Below are positions 16,949 to 24,392 of a stretch of DNA of 45,880 bases, in pieces (the stretch's first letter is position 1; each line of letters starts with the position of its first letter). Below the pieces are notes generated by a model. The model saw nothing but the letters and a program-made list of their open reading frames with translations, had not been told where the DNA came from and ran no database searches. Both the position numbers and the translations under genes were made by a program. This DNA comes from Firm-08 sp045546995 (GTDB lineage Bacteria; Bacillota; Clostridia; Oscillospirales; QAKW01), in assembly GCA_045546995.1 (NCBI GenBank), contig JAZQDW010000066.1, positions 1-45,880 on the forward strand, given 5' to 3'.

Positions 16949-17275
16949 GCGGCGTGTCGCTGCAGACAATCTCGGACGGCGACCTACTGCTGTACGGTCA
17001 CCGAAAGACCGCAAAACAATAGTCTGTGCACGAAAATAAAGTTTGTACTCGAAAATGAAAATAGAGCGGCGTGTCGCCGCAGACAATCTCGGACGGCGAC
17101 CTACTACCGTACGGTCACCGAAAGAACGGCAAACGATAAGTTTGTGCTCGTAAGCCCACCGAGTGGGCCATCAGGCTCGGGCGGCGAGTAACCGTTGGTT
17201 ATCTCGCCGAAAGACCGCAAAACAATAGTCTGTGCACGAAAATAAAGTCTGTACTTGAAAATATAAATAGATTGG
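16949..17275. repeat. Palindromic repeats between pyrF and pyrE
   Basis: Two direct copies of a ~117-bp unit begin at 16949 and 17066 (GCGGCGTGTCGCYGCAGACA through CGGACGGCGACCTACT); each opens with the hairpin GCGGCG-TGT-CGCYGC. The tail GACCGCAAAACAATAGTCTG followed by TGCACGAAAATAAAGT occurs twice, near 17009-17037 and 17214-17250. Further small hairpins are GCCCAC/GTGGGC near 17155-17169 and AACC/GGTT near 17191-17201. The core TTTGTGCTCGAAAAT-like motif also occurs after fhs (32228-32365). No ORF is credible. It lies inside the pyr operon, so it is transcribed. Confidence 0.8.
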
Positions 17276-17287
17276 AGATAAAAAGTT

Positions 17288-17917
17288 ATGGAAAAGTTAA
17301 TTGCAAAAGATCTGCTGAGCATTAAAGCTGTTTTCTTCCGTCCGGAAGAGCCCTTTACCTGGGCCAGCGGCATCAAAAGCCCCGTTTATTGCGACAACCG
17401 TCTCACCCTCACCGCACCCAAGGTACGTACCGACGTGGAAGAGGGTCTGGCCAAACTGATCAAGGAGCATTATCCTGAGGTCGAGGTGCTGATGGGTACT
17501 TCCACCGCCGGTATTGCTCACGCTGCCATCACCGGTCACCTGATGGGCCTGCCCATGGGCTACGTTCGTTCCGGCGCCAAGGATCACGGCAGACAAAACC
17601 AGATCGAAGGTAAACTGGAGGCCGGGCAGAAGGTCGTTGTTGTGGAGGATCTGATCTCCACCGGCGGCAGTGTGCTGGAGGTCGTTAACGTCCTGCGTGA
17701 GGCCGGCGCCGAGGTACTGGGCATTGTTTCCATCTTTACCTACGGTATGCAGAAGGGGATCGACCGTATGGCCGCCGCCAACGTCAAAAACGTATCTCTG
17801 ACCAATTTTGACGTCATTGCCGAGGTGGCCGCCGAGGAAGGTTATATCAAAGCGGAGGACGTTGCCCGCCTGATCAAATTCCGCAACAATCCTTCCGATG
17901 AAAGCTGGAGAGACTAA
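17288..17917 (+). CDS. pyrE: Orotate phosphoribosyltransferase
   Basis: 209 aa. It transfers ribose 5-phosphate from PRPP to orotate, giving OMP. VVVVEDLISTGGSVLEVV is the PRPP-binding signature; WASGIKSPVYCDNR and MGTSTAGIAHAA are typical N-terminal blocks. It has a weak GGAGA ribosome site. It follows the repeat region and ends two bases before pyrB. Confidence 0.96.
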   Translation: MEKLIAKDLLSIKAVFFRPEEPFTWASGIKSPVYCDNRLTLTAPKVRTDVEEGLAKLIKEHYPEVEVLMGTSTAGIAHAAITGHLMGLPMGYVRSGAKDHGRQNQIEGKLEAGQKVVVVEDLISTGGSVLEVVNVLREAGAEVLGIVSIFTYGMQKGIDRMAAANVKNVSLTNFDVIAEVAAEEGYIKAEDVARLIKFRNNPSDESWRD

Positions 17918-17919
17918 GT

Positions 17920-18984
17920 ATGAAAAGTGTCATTGACATTTTTGATTTAAGCGTTGAGGAAATCAACGGCCTGTTGGCCACCGCTTGCGACATCAAGGCC
18001 AATCCCGGACAGTATGCCGAGATGTGTAAAGGCAAAAAACTTGCCACACTGTTTTTCGAGCCCTCCACCCGCACCCGTTTGAGCTTTGAGGCGGCGATGT
18101 TGGAGCTGGGCGGTAGTGTGATCGGCTTTTCTGACGGCAGCAATACTTCCGCCTCCAAGGGGGAGAGCGTTGCCGACACCGCCAAGGTCATCAGCTGTTA
18201 TGCAGATATTATTGCTATGCGTCACCCGCTGGAGGGTGCTCCCTTTGCCGCCGCTATGGCGGCAAGTATCCCGGTCATCAATGCCGGTGACGGCGGTCAC
18301 GCCCATCCCACCCAGACCCTTGCGGATCTGTTGACCATTTACACCGAAAAGGGGAGACTGAGCGACCTGAAGGTTGGTTTTTGCGGCGATCTGAAATACG
18401 GCCGCACCGTGCATTCCCTCATTGCGGCGCTCAGCCGCTATACCGGCATCGAGATCGTACTGATTTCTCCCGAAGAGTTGAAACTGCCCGAATACGTCAA
18501 AGAGGAATATATGTCCGCCATGCCGTACAGCGAAGCCACCTCGCTGGAGGATTCTATGGGAGATCTGGATATTCTCTATATGACCCGTGTACAGCGGGAA
18601 CGCTTTGATGATTTGGCGGTGTACGAACGACTCAAGGACGTTTACATCCTGGATGCGGAAAAACTGAAAAAGGCAAACAAGGATATGTGCATTCTGCATC
18701 CCTTGCCTCGAGTAAATGAGATTGCCGTGGCGGTGGACGACGATCCCCGTGCTTGCTATTTCAAACAGGTTATGAACGGCAAGTTGATGCGTATGGCGCT
18801 GATCTTGAAATTGCTGGCGGAGGCCAAGGGGCCTAAGGCAGCTGTACAGGCCGATCGGGAAGATATGGTTTGCCGCAATCCTCGCTGTATTACTTCCATT
18901 GAACAGGAGCCTCGCCATCTGTTTAAAAAGACCGGCGCAGGAGTTTACCGCTGTCTGTATTGTGAGGCAGAGCAGCAGGGGTAA
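17920..18984 (+). CDS. pyrB: Aspartate carbamoyltransferase with fused PyrI-type zinc domain
   Basis: 354 aa, about 45 longer than an ordinary catalytic chain. FFEPSTRTRLSFEAAM near residue 46 binds carbamoyl phosphate, and HPLPRVNEIA is the conserved catalytic-chain motif. After about residue 310 comes an extension with Cys318-x4-Cys323 and Cys345-x2-Cys348 (CRNPRCI...CLYC), matching the zinc domain of the regulatory chain PyrI (CxxxxC...CxxC) but without its nucleotide-binding domain. In E. coli that domain bridges catalytic and regulatory chains; here it may stabilise the oligomer or bind a partner. Last gene of the operon. Confidence 0.93.
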   Translation: MKSVIDIFDLSVEEINGLLATACDIKANPGQYAEMCKGKKLATLFFEPSTRTRLSFEAAMLELGGSVIGFSDGSNTSASKGESVADTAKVISCYADIIAMRHPLEGAPFAAAMAASIPVINAGDGGHAHPTQTLADLLTIYTEKGRLSDLKVGFCGDLKYGRTVHSLIAALSRYTGIEIVLISPEELKLPEYVKEEYMSAMPYSEATSLEDSMGDLDILYMTRVQRERFDDLAVYERLKDVYILDAEKLKKANKDMCILHPLPRVNEIAVAVDDDPRACYFKQVMNGKLMRMALILKLLAEAKGPKAAVQADREDMVCRNPRCITSIEQEPRHLFKKTGAGVYRCLYCEAEQQG

Positions 18985-19035
18985 AAATATACAAAAATGT
19001 GGCCGGAAATCTGTTATTTTTGGTATCGACATTTA

Positions 19036-19064
19036 TTGACACCGGGCACAGAATATGATATTAT
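19036..19064 (+). promoter_or_regulatory. Promoter of the pur operon
   Basis: TTGACA (19036-19041), a 17-bp spacer and TATTAT (19059-19064), just upstream of the riboswitch and after the pyrB stop codon. Confidence 0.82.
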
Positions 19065-19091
19065 ATCATTAGAATATGTTTCATCTTACAA

Positions 19092-19172
19092 AACGGCTTG
19101 CAACTGACGGAACAAGTGGAGCACCACAGAGAAGCAAACTGTCGAAGCATATTTTCAGCCGACCGTCTGGGC
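19092..19172 (+). promoter_or_regulatory. ZTP (pfl) riboswitch
   Basis: AACTGACGGAACAAGTGGAG with ACCAC closing the first hairpin, followed at 19159-19172 by GCCGACCGTCTGGGCA, matches the two conserved parts of the pfl/ZTP motif (ACUGrCGGAA..., then CCGyCUGGGCA). The conserved GGGCA is also the 5' arm of a strong terminator, so ligand binding should prevent termination. ZTP rises when 10-formyl-THF is short, which suits an operon containing two formyl transferases and fhs. Confidence 0.85.
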
Positions 19173-19204
19173 ATGCTAAAGTTTTTTTAGCATGCCCTTT
19201 TATA
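19169..19204 (+). terminator. Riboswitch-controlled terminator upstream of purE
   Basis: GGGCATGCTAAA/TTTAGCATGCCC is a perfect 12-bp stem with loop GTTTT, followed by TTTTATATTTTT. Its 5' arm overlaps the conserved 3' part of the ZTP aptamer. Confidence 0.9.
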
Positions 19205-19241
19205 TTTTTACGCTTTTGTATTCAAAAGCAGGGAGGAAAAA

Positions 19242-19724
19242 ATGAAAAAAATCGGTATTGTTATGGGCAGTGACAGCGACCTGCCCGTAGTAGAAAAGGC
19301 CACTGCGATCTTAAAAGAACTTGATATTCCTTACGAGGCGCATATTTATTCTGCTCATCGTACCCCGGTGCAGGCACGGGATTTTACCGTCAACGCCCGT
19401 GAAAACGGATTCGGCGCCATCATTTGCTTTGCCGGTATGGCCGCCCATCTGGCCGGTGCCGTTGCGGCAAACACGACTCTGCCGGTCATCGGCGTTCCTT
19501 GTAAGGGCGGCGCCATGGACGGTATGGATGCCCTGTTGTCGACCGTGATGATGCCCTCCGGCATTCCCGTTGCCACCGTTGCGCTAAACGGCGGCGCCAA
19601 TGCGGCGTTGCTGGCCGCCCAGATCCTGGCGGTGGAGGACGCGGCTTTGGCGACCAAGCTGGATGCCAAGCGTTCGGCAGATGCTGATAAAGTGTTGCAA
19701 AAGGATGCAGCTCTTTCAATTTAG
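19242..19724 (+). CDS. purE: 5-(carboxyamino)imidazole ribonucleotide mutase
   Basis: 160 aa, class I PurE. It moves the carboxyl group of N5-CAIR to give CAIR. GSDSDLPV near residue 9, SAHRTP, IICFAGMAAHL and GVPCKGGAMDGMDALLS are family signatures. RBS GGGAGG. Class I PurE normally depends on PurK for N5-CAIR; purK is not in this window. Confidence 0.96.
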   Translation: MKKIGIVMGSDSDLPVVEKATAILKELDIPYEAHIYSAHRTPVQARDFTVNARENGFGAIICFAGMAAHLAGAVAANTTLPVIGVPCKGGAMDGMDALLSTVMMPSGIPVATVALNGGANAALLAAQILAVEDAALATKLDAKRSADADKVLQKDAALSI

Positions 19725-19764
19725 TTATGTTATAAGTTTTGAATAAGTAAAGGAGAAAAAGACT

Positions 19765-20445
19765 ATGAATCTGATCTACAAAGGAAAAACCAAAGACGTT
19801 TATGCGCTGGAGAACGGCAATGTTCTCTTGAAGTTCAAGGACGATTGCACCGGCAAGGACGGTGTGTTTGATCCCGGTGAAAATGCCGTCGGACTGACCA
19901 TTGACGGCGTGGGCGACGTCAATCTGCGGATGTCTATTTACTTTTTCGAGAAGGTCAACGCCGCCGGTATTAAAACTCACTATGTAAGCGCCTCACTGGA
20001 GGATACCACTATGGAGGTTCTGCCTGCCAAGGTATTCGGTAAAGGTTTGGAGGTTATCTGCCGTCATAAGGCGGTCGGTTCCTTCTATCGCCGCTACAGT
20101 GATTATATCGAAGAGGGCGCTGATCTGCCCGCCTATGTGGAAATGACCTTCAAAAACGATGCAAAGGGCGATCCGCTGGTTACCAAGGACGGTTTGGTGG
20201 ATCTTGGCGTTATGACTGCCGAGCAGTACGACGATATAAAAGAAATGACCCAAAAGATTACCCAGATCGTTGCCGACGATCTGAAGGAAAAGGGCCTTGT
20301 TCTGTACGACATCAAGTTTGAATTCGGTTATGATGCCGATGGAAAGGTTATGCTCATTGATGAAATTGCTTCCGGCAATATGCGTGTATACAAACACGGC
20401 GAGTACATCGATCCGATGACCCTTCCCAAACTCTTTTTTGCATAA
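19765..20445 (+). CDS. purC: SAICAR synthase
   Basis: 226 aa, slightly shorter than the usual ~235. It joins CAIR and aspartate with ATP. IYKGKTKDVY at the N terminus, VICRHKAVGSFYRRY in the middle and LVLYDIKFEFGYDADGKVMLIDEIASGNMR (in parts) near the end are the recognised motifs. RBS AAAGGAG. A strong hairpin with a T run follows the stop codon. Confidence 0.95.
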   Translation: MNLIYKGKTKDVYALENGNVLLKFKDDCTGKDGVFDPGENAVGLTIDGVGDVNLRMSIYFFEKVNAAGIKTHYVSASLEDTTMEVLPAKVFGKGLEVICRHKAVGSFYRRYSDYIEEGADLPAYVEMTFKNDAKGDPLVTKDGLVDLGVMTAEQYDDIKEMTQKITQIVADDLKEKGLVLYDIKFEFGYDADGKVMLIDEIASGNMRVYKHGEYIDPMTLPKLFFA

Positions 20446-20457
20446 ATCATCTGTATA

Positions 20458-20498
20458 AATCCGACACGCCCACCTTATGTGGGCGTATCGGATTTTCG
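20458..20498 (+). terminator. Terminator-like hairpin between purC and purF
   Basis: AATCCGACACGCCCAC pairs with GTGGGCGTATCGGATT with one mismatch, loop CTTAT, followed by TTCGGTTTTTTT. It lies inside the pur operon and would reduce transcription past purC unless read-through or an unseen internal promoter compensates. Confidence 0.75.
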
Positions 20499-20540
20499 GT
20501 TTTTTTAAAAGACCAAGCAACCTGAAAACAAGGAGGAATT

Positions 20541-21965
20541 ATGGGAGGATTTTTCGGAATAACCTCAAAAAAAGATTGTCTGCTGGACGTGTTTTTCGGT
20601 GTGGATTATCATTCACATTTGGGGACACATCGGGCAGGCGTGGCAACCTATGATCGTGATATAGGCCTGCAACGGCAGATCCACAATATTGAAAGCACAC
20701 CGTTTCGCACCAAGTTCGAACGGATTTTTGTGGAAATGAAAGGAACGTCGGCCATTGGTTGCATCAGTGATATAGATCCGCAACCGCTGCTCATCCGTTC
20801 CAAATTGGGTACCTTTGCCATTTGTACTACCGGTGTGATCAATAATGCCGATCAGCTGATAGACGACTATCTTTCAAAGGAAGGCGCTCACTTTGATGCG
20901 ATGACCGGCGGTAAGGTCAACGGAACCGAGCTACTGGCCGCGCTGATTACACAAAAGAAGGATTTTGTGGAGGGCATCCGCTTTGCGCAAGATGTCATTG
21001 ACGGTACCACTTCCATTCTGATCCTGAAGGAAGACGGAAATATTATTGCCGCCCGTGACAAGGTGGGCAGACTGCCGATGCTGGTGGGTAAAAATGAGAA
21101 CGGTTATTGCATTTCCTTCGAATCCTTCGCTTCTATGAAACTGGACTATGAGGATGTTAAAAACCTGGGACCCGGCGAAATCGTGGAGCTTTCCGTCGAT
21201 GGGATAACCCAACTGGCCACGCCGGGCAAGAAAAAGCGGGTTTGCTCTTTCCTTTGGACCTATTACGGCTATTCCACCTCTTCGTATGAAGGCATCAGCG
21301 TGGAAAGTATGCGTTACCGTGACGGCGCCATCCTGGCAAAACGGGATGCGCAGGAGGGTAAGATCGGGGAACTGGACTATGTTTGCGGTATGCCCGACAG
21401 CGGCATTCCGCACGCCATTGGCTATGCCAATGCCAGCGGTATGCATTACGCCCGCGCCTTCATCAAATATACCCCCACTTGGTCCCGTTCTTTTATGCCC
21501 GGCATTCAGACCGAGCGAAATCGGATCGCCAAAATGAAGCAGATCCCCGTGCATGATCTCATTCGTGATCAACGGCTGCTGTTTGTGGATGACAGCATCG
21601 TCCGCGGCACGCAGATCCGTGAAACGGTGGACTTTTTGTATGAGCACGGCGCCAAAGAGGTGCATATGCGTTCAGCTTGTCCGCCGATTATGTACGGTTG
21701 TAAATATCTCAACTTTTCCCGTTCCACCTCGGATATGGACCTCATCGCCCGTCAGGTGATCGTGGAACTGGAAGGGGAAGAGGGCTTTAACTATATCGAA
21801 GAGTATAGTGACGGCACCACCGAGCGCGGTAAAAAACTGCGTGAAAGTCTGTGTAAGCGTTTTAATTTTACGTCCCTTGAATTTCAGTCGTTAGAGGGCA
21901 TCATTCGTGCCATCGGTATGGACGAGTGCGAGCTGTGCACCTACTGTTGGAACGGAAAAGAATAG
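20541..21965 (+). CDS. purF: PurF-like amidophosphoribosyltransferase lacking the glutaminase Cys1
   Basis: 474 aa. PurF makes phosphoribosylamine from PRPP and glutamine, using an N-terminal Cys as glutaminase nucleophile. Here the protein starts MGGFFGITSK, with Gly in the place of that Cys, and AAGGAGG correctly placed in front. The usual RYSTTG region also reads IGCISDID. The PRPP loop is intact (VDDSIVRGT, 349-357), and Cys235, Cys387, Cys466 and Cys469 match the four [4Fe-4S] ligands of B. subtilis PurF. It may therefore use free ammonia or another amidotransferase, or have a different role. It sits in the normal purF place in the operon. Confidence 0.88.
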   Translation: MGGFFGITSKKDCLLDVFFGVDYHSHLGTHRAGVATYDRDIGLQRQIHNIESTPFRTKFERIFVEMKGTSAIGCISDIDPQPLLIRSKLGTFAICTTGVINNADQLIDDYLSKEGAHFDAMTGGKVNGTELLAALITQKKDFVEGIRFAQDVIDGTTSILILKEDGNIIAARDKVGRLPMLVGKNENGYCISFESFASMKLDYEDVKNLGPGEIVELSVDGITQLATPGKKKRVCSFLWTYYGYSTSSYEGISVESMRYRDGAILAKRDAQEGKIGELDYVCGMPDSGIPHAIGYANASGMHYARAFIKYTPTWSRSFMPGIQTERNRIAKMKQIPVHDLIRDQRLLFVDDSIVRGTQIRETVDFLYEHGAKEVHMRSACPPIMYGCKYLNFSRSTSDMDLIARQVIVELEGEEGFNYIEEYSDGTTERGKKLRESLCKRFNFTSLEFQSLEGIIRAIGMDECELCTYCWNGKE

Positions 21966-21983
21966 AAAGGTAAGGAATTTGTT

Positions 21984-23033
21984 ATGGCTATGCATCCCAA
22001 TTCAAAATCTGATTCCTACGCCGCTGCCGGCGTAGATATTACTGCCGGATACCGCGCGGTAGAACTGATGAAAAAACACGTGGCACGTACTGCCACGGCC
22101 GGTGTCTGCAGTGACGTGGGCGGCTTTGGCGGCTTGTTCGAGCTGGATCTCACCGGTATTCAAAGACCGGTATTGGTCAGCGGCACCGACGGTGTCGGCA
22201 CCAAGCTGAAACTGGCCTTTATTATGGATAAGCACAATACCGTAGGTATTGACTGTGTTGCCATGTGCGTCAACGATATCGTTTGCGCAGGCGCCAAGCC
22301 ATTGGTATTTCTCGACTATATCGCTTGCGGCAAAAACGTGCCCGAGCGGATCGCCTCCATCGTGGAGGGCGTTGCAGAGGGCTGTGTGCAGGCAGGCGCG
22401 GCGCTCATCGGCGGTGAAACGGCAGAGATGCCCGGCTTTTATCCTGAAGATGAGTACGATCTGGCCGGTTATTCCACCGGTGTGGTCGATAAAAGCAAAA
22501 TTATTGACAACAGCAAAATGAAGGCAGGGGACGTGGTCATTGCGTTACCTTCCAGCGGCGTTCATTCCAATGGCTTTTCACTGGTCAGAAAGGTATTTGA
22601 CGTGGAAAACACCGATATCAAGAGCCCCTGCGCAGAGCTGGGCGGTAAATCCATTGGTGAGACCCTGCTGACCCCCACCAAAATTTACGTCAAACCCGTA
22701 CTTGCTTTGTTGGATAACGTTTCCGTCAAGGGTATTTCTCACATCACCGGCGGTGGTTTTTATGAGAACATTCCCAGAAGTATTCCGGACGGTCTGGGCG
22801 CCAAGATTGACAAGAGCGCGGTAAAGATCCTGCCCATCTTTGACCTCATCGCCAAACGGGGCAACATTTCCGAGCGTGATATGTTCAACACCTTTAATAT
22901 GGGCGTGGGTATGAGCATCGTAGTGGCGCCCGAAGATGCCGACAAGGCGTTGGAGATTTTGCGCGCCAACGGGGAAGAACCCTATATCATCGGCTCTATT
23001 ATCGAGAGTGACGAGAAGATCGTCATCGAATAA
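21984..23033 (+). CDS. purM: Phosphoribosylformylglycinamidine cyclo-ligase (AIR synthetase)
   Basis: 349 aa, normal length. It closes the imidazole ring, FGAM to AIR, with ATP. SYAAAGVDITAGYRAVELMK at the start, LVSGTDGVGTKLKLAF, GGETAEMPGFY, SSGVHSNGFSL and HITGGGFYENIPR are conserved blocks. RBS AAAGGTAAGG. purN starts five bases after its stop codon. Confidence 0.97.
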   Translation: MAMHPNSKSDSYAAAGVDITAGYRAVELMKKHVARTATAGVCSDVGGFGGLFELDLTGIQRPVLVSGTDGVGTKLKLAFIMDKHNTVGIDCVAMCVNDIVCAGAKPLVFLDYIACGKNVPERIASIVEGVAEGCVQAGAALIGGETAEMPGFYPEDEYDLAGYSTGVVDKSKIIDNSKMKAGDVVIALPSSGVHSNGFSLVRKVFDVENTDIKSPCAELGGKSIGETLLTPTKIYVKPVLALLDNVSVKGISHITGGGFYENIPRSIPDGLGAKIDKSAVKILPIFDLIAKRGNISERDMFNTFNMGVGMSIVVAPEDADKALEILRANGEEPYIIGSIIESDEKIVIE

Positions 23034-23038
23034 CGCCT

Positions 23039-23650
23039 ATGAAAACGAAAGCAAATATTGCCGTGCTGGTCTCCGGCGGCGGCACCAATTTACAGGCGCT
23101 GATCGATGCCGCTCACAGCGGCATCATCCACAGCGGCGAGATCAAACTGGTCATCTCCAACAAGCCCGGTGCTTTTGCCCTGGAGCGAGCGCAGAAGGCC
23201 AACATTGACACCCTGGTCATTGACAAAAAGGGATGCGCTGATCAAAGGGAATTTGAGGATAAGATCATGGCGGCGCTGTCTGCCGCCGATATCGATATCA
23301 TCGTTCTGGCCGGCTTTATGGTGATTTTAAGCGAGCGTTTCACCGCCGCTTATCCCAAACGGATCATCAACGTCCATCCTTCGCTCATTCCTTCCTTCTG
23401 TGGGGAAGGCTTTTACGGGTTGCGGGTGCACCGCGCGGCGCTTGCGTACGGTGTCAAGGTCACCGGCGCCACGGTACACTTTGTAAACGAGATTCCCGAC
23501 GGCGGGGAGATCATTATGCAAAAGGCCGTTGCGATTGAGGAGGGGGACACCCCCGAAATTTTGCAGCGCCGTGTGATGGAGCAGGCTGAATGGATCATTC
23601 TGCCCCGCGCGGTGGAAAAGGTTTCCGACGAAATTATCAAATCATTTTGA
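23039..23650 (+). CDS. purN: Phosphoribosylglycinamide formyltransferase (folate-dependent)
   Basis: 203 aa. It formylates GAR with 10-formyl-THF. VLVSGGGTNLQALID is the phosphate-binding N terminus; VLAGFMVILS and INVHPSLIPSF give the catalytic Asn-x-His; GATVHFVNEIPDGGEII includes the third catalytic residue (Asp). It has no strong RBS and is probably translated by coupling with purM. Confidence 0.96.
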   Translation: MKTKANIAVLVSGGGTNLQALIDAAHSGIIHSGEIKLVISNKPGAFALERAQKANIDTLVIDKKGCADQREFEDKIMAALSAADIDIIVLAGFMVILSERFTAAYPKRIINVHPSLIPSFCGEGFYGLRVHRAALAYGVKVTGATVHFVNEIPDGGEIIMQKAVAIEEGDTPEILQRRVMEQAEWIILPRAVEKVSDEIIKSF

Positions 23651-23661
23651 AGAGGTGTAAT

Positions 23662-24381
23662 ATGAACATTTACGAAATTCATGACATTGGTCAACTCATC
23701 AAGGATAACAGCTATGTAGGCCGCGGTATCGTCATCGGCAAGACGGCCGACGGCAAAAAGGCCGCCACCGCCTATTTCATTATGGGCCGTTCCGCCAACT
23801 CCCGTAATCGCATCTTTACCGAGAAGGACGGAGCCGTGTATACCGAGCCCTTTGATGCCACCAAGGTGGAGGATCCCTCTCTCATCATCTACGCCGCCAT
23901 CCGTGAATTTGAGAATAACCTCATCGTCACCAACGGCGACCAGACCGATACCATTTACGAAGGCCTTGAAAACGGTGTCAGCTTTTCCGGCGCTCTGACG
24001 CAAAGAGAGTTTGAACCGGACGCTCCTAACCTGACCCCCCGTATCAGCGGTATGCTCACCTTTGACGAGGGAGACTTCTCTTATCAGATGAGCATTCTGA
24101 AGAGCGCGGATGCCGAGGGCACTGCCTGCAACCGTTACACCTTCAGCTATCCCTCGCTGGCAGGTCTGGGTCATTTCATCCATACCTACGTGTGCGACGG
24201 TAACCCCATCCCCACCTTCCAGGGCGAGCCGGAGCGCGTTGCTATCCCCGATGATATCGACGCCTTCACCACCACGCTGTGGGAAAACCTCAACGAGGAA
24301 AATAAGATTTCTCTCTACGTTCGTTACACTGATCTTGCCACCGGTAAGGTTGAAAACAGAATGATCAATAAAAACAAATAA
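23662..24381 (+). CDS. purO: IMP cyclohydrolase, PurO type
   Basis: 239 aa from the ATG at 23662, 11 bp after purN with GAGGTG upstream. Near its N terminus SYVGRGIVIGKTADGKKAAT and IMGRSANSRNRIF resemble the archaeal-type IMP cyclohydrolase PurO, which closes FAICAR to IMP, and not the MGS-fold cyclohydrolase half of PurH. It is immediately followed by a stand-alone AICAR transformylase. Together these two genes replace purH. Confidence 0.88.
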   Translation: MNIYEIHDIGQLIKDNSYVGRGIVIGKTADGKKAATAYFIMGRSANSRNRIFTEKDGAVYTEPFDATKVEDPSLIIYAAIREFENNLIVTNGDQTDTIYEGLENGVSFSGALTQREFEPDAPNLTPRISGMLTFDEGDFSYQMSILKSADAEGTACNRYTFSYPSLAGLGHFIHTYVCDGNPIPTFQGEPERVAIPDDIDAFTTTLWENLNEENKISLYVRYTDLATGKVENRMINKNK

Positions 24382-24392
24382 GGAGAACGGTA

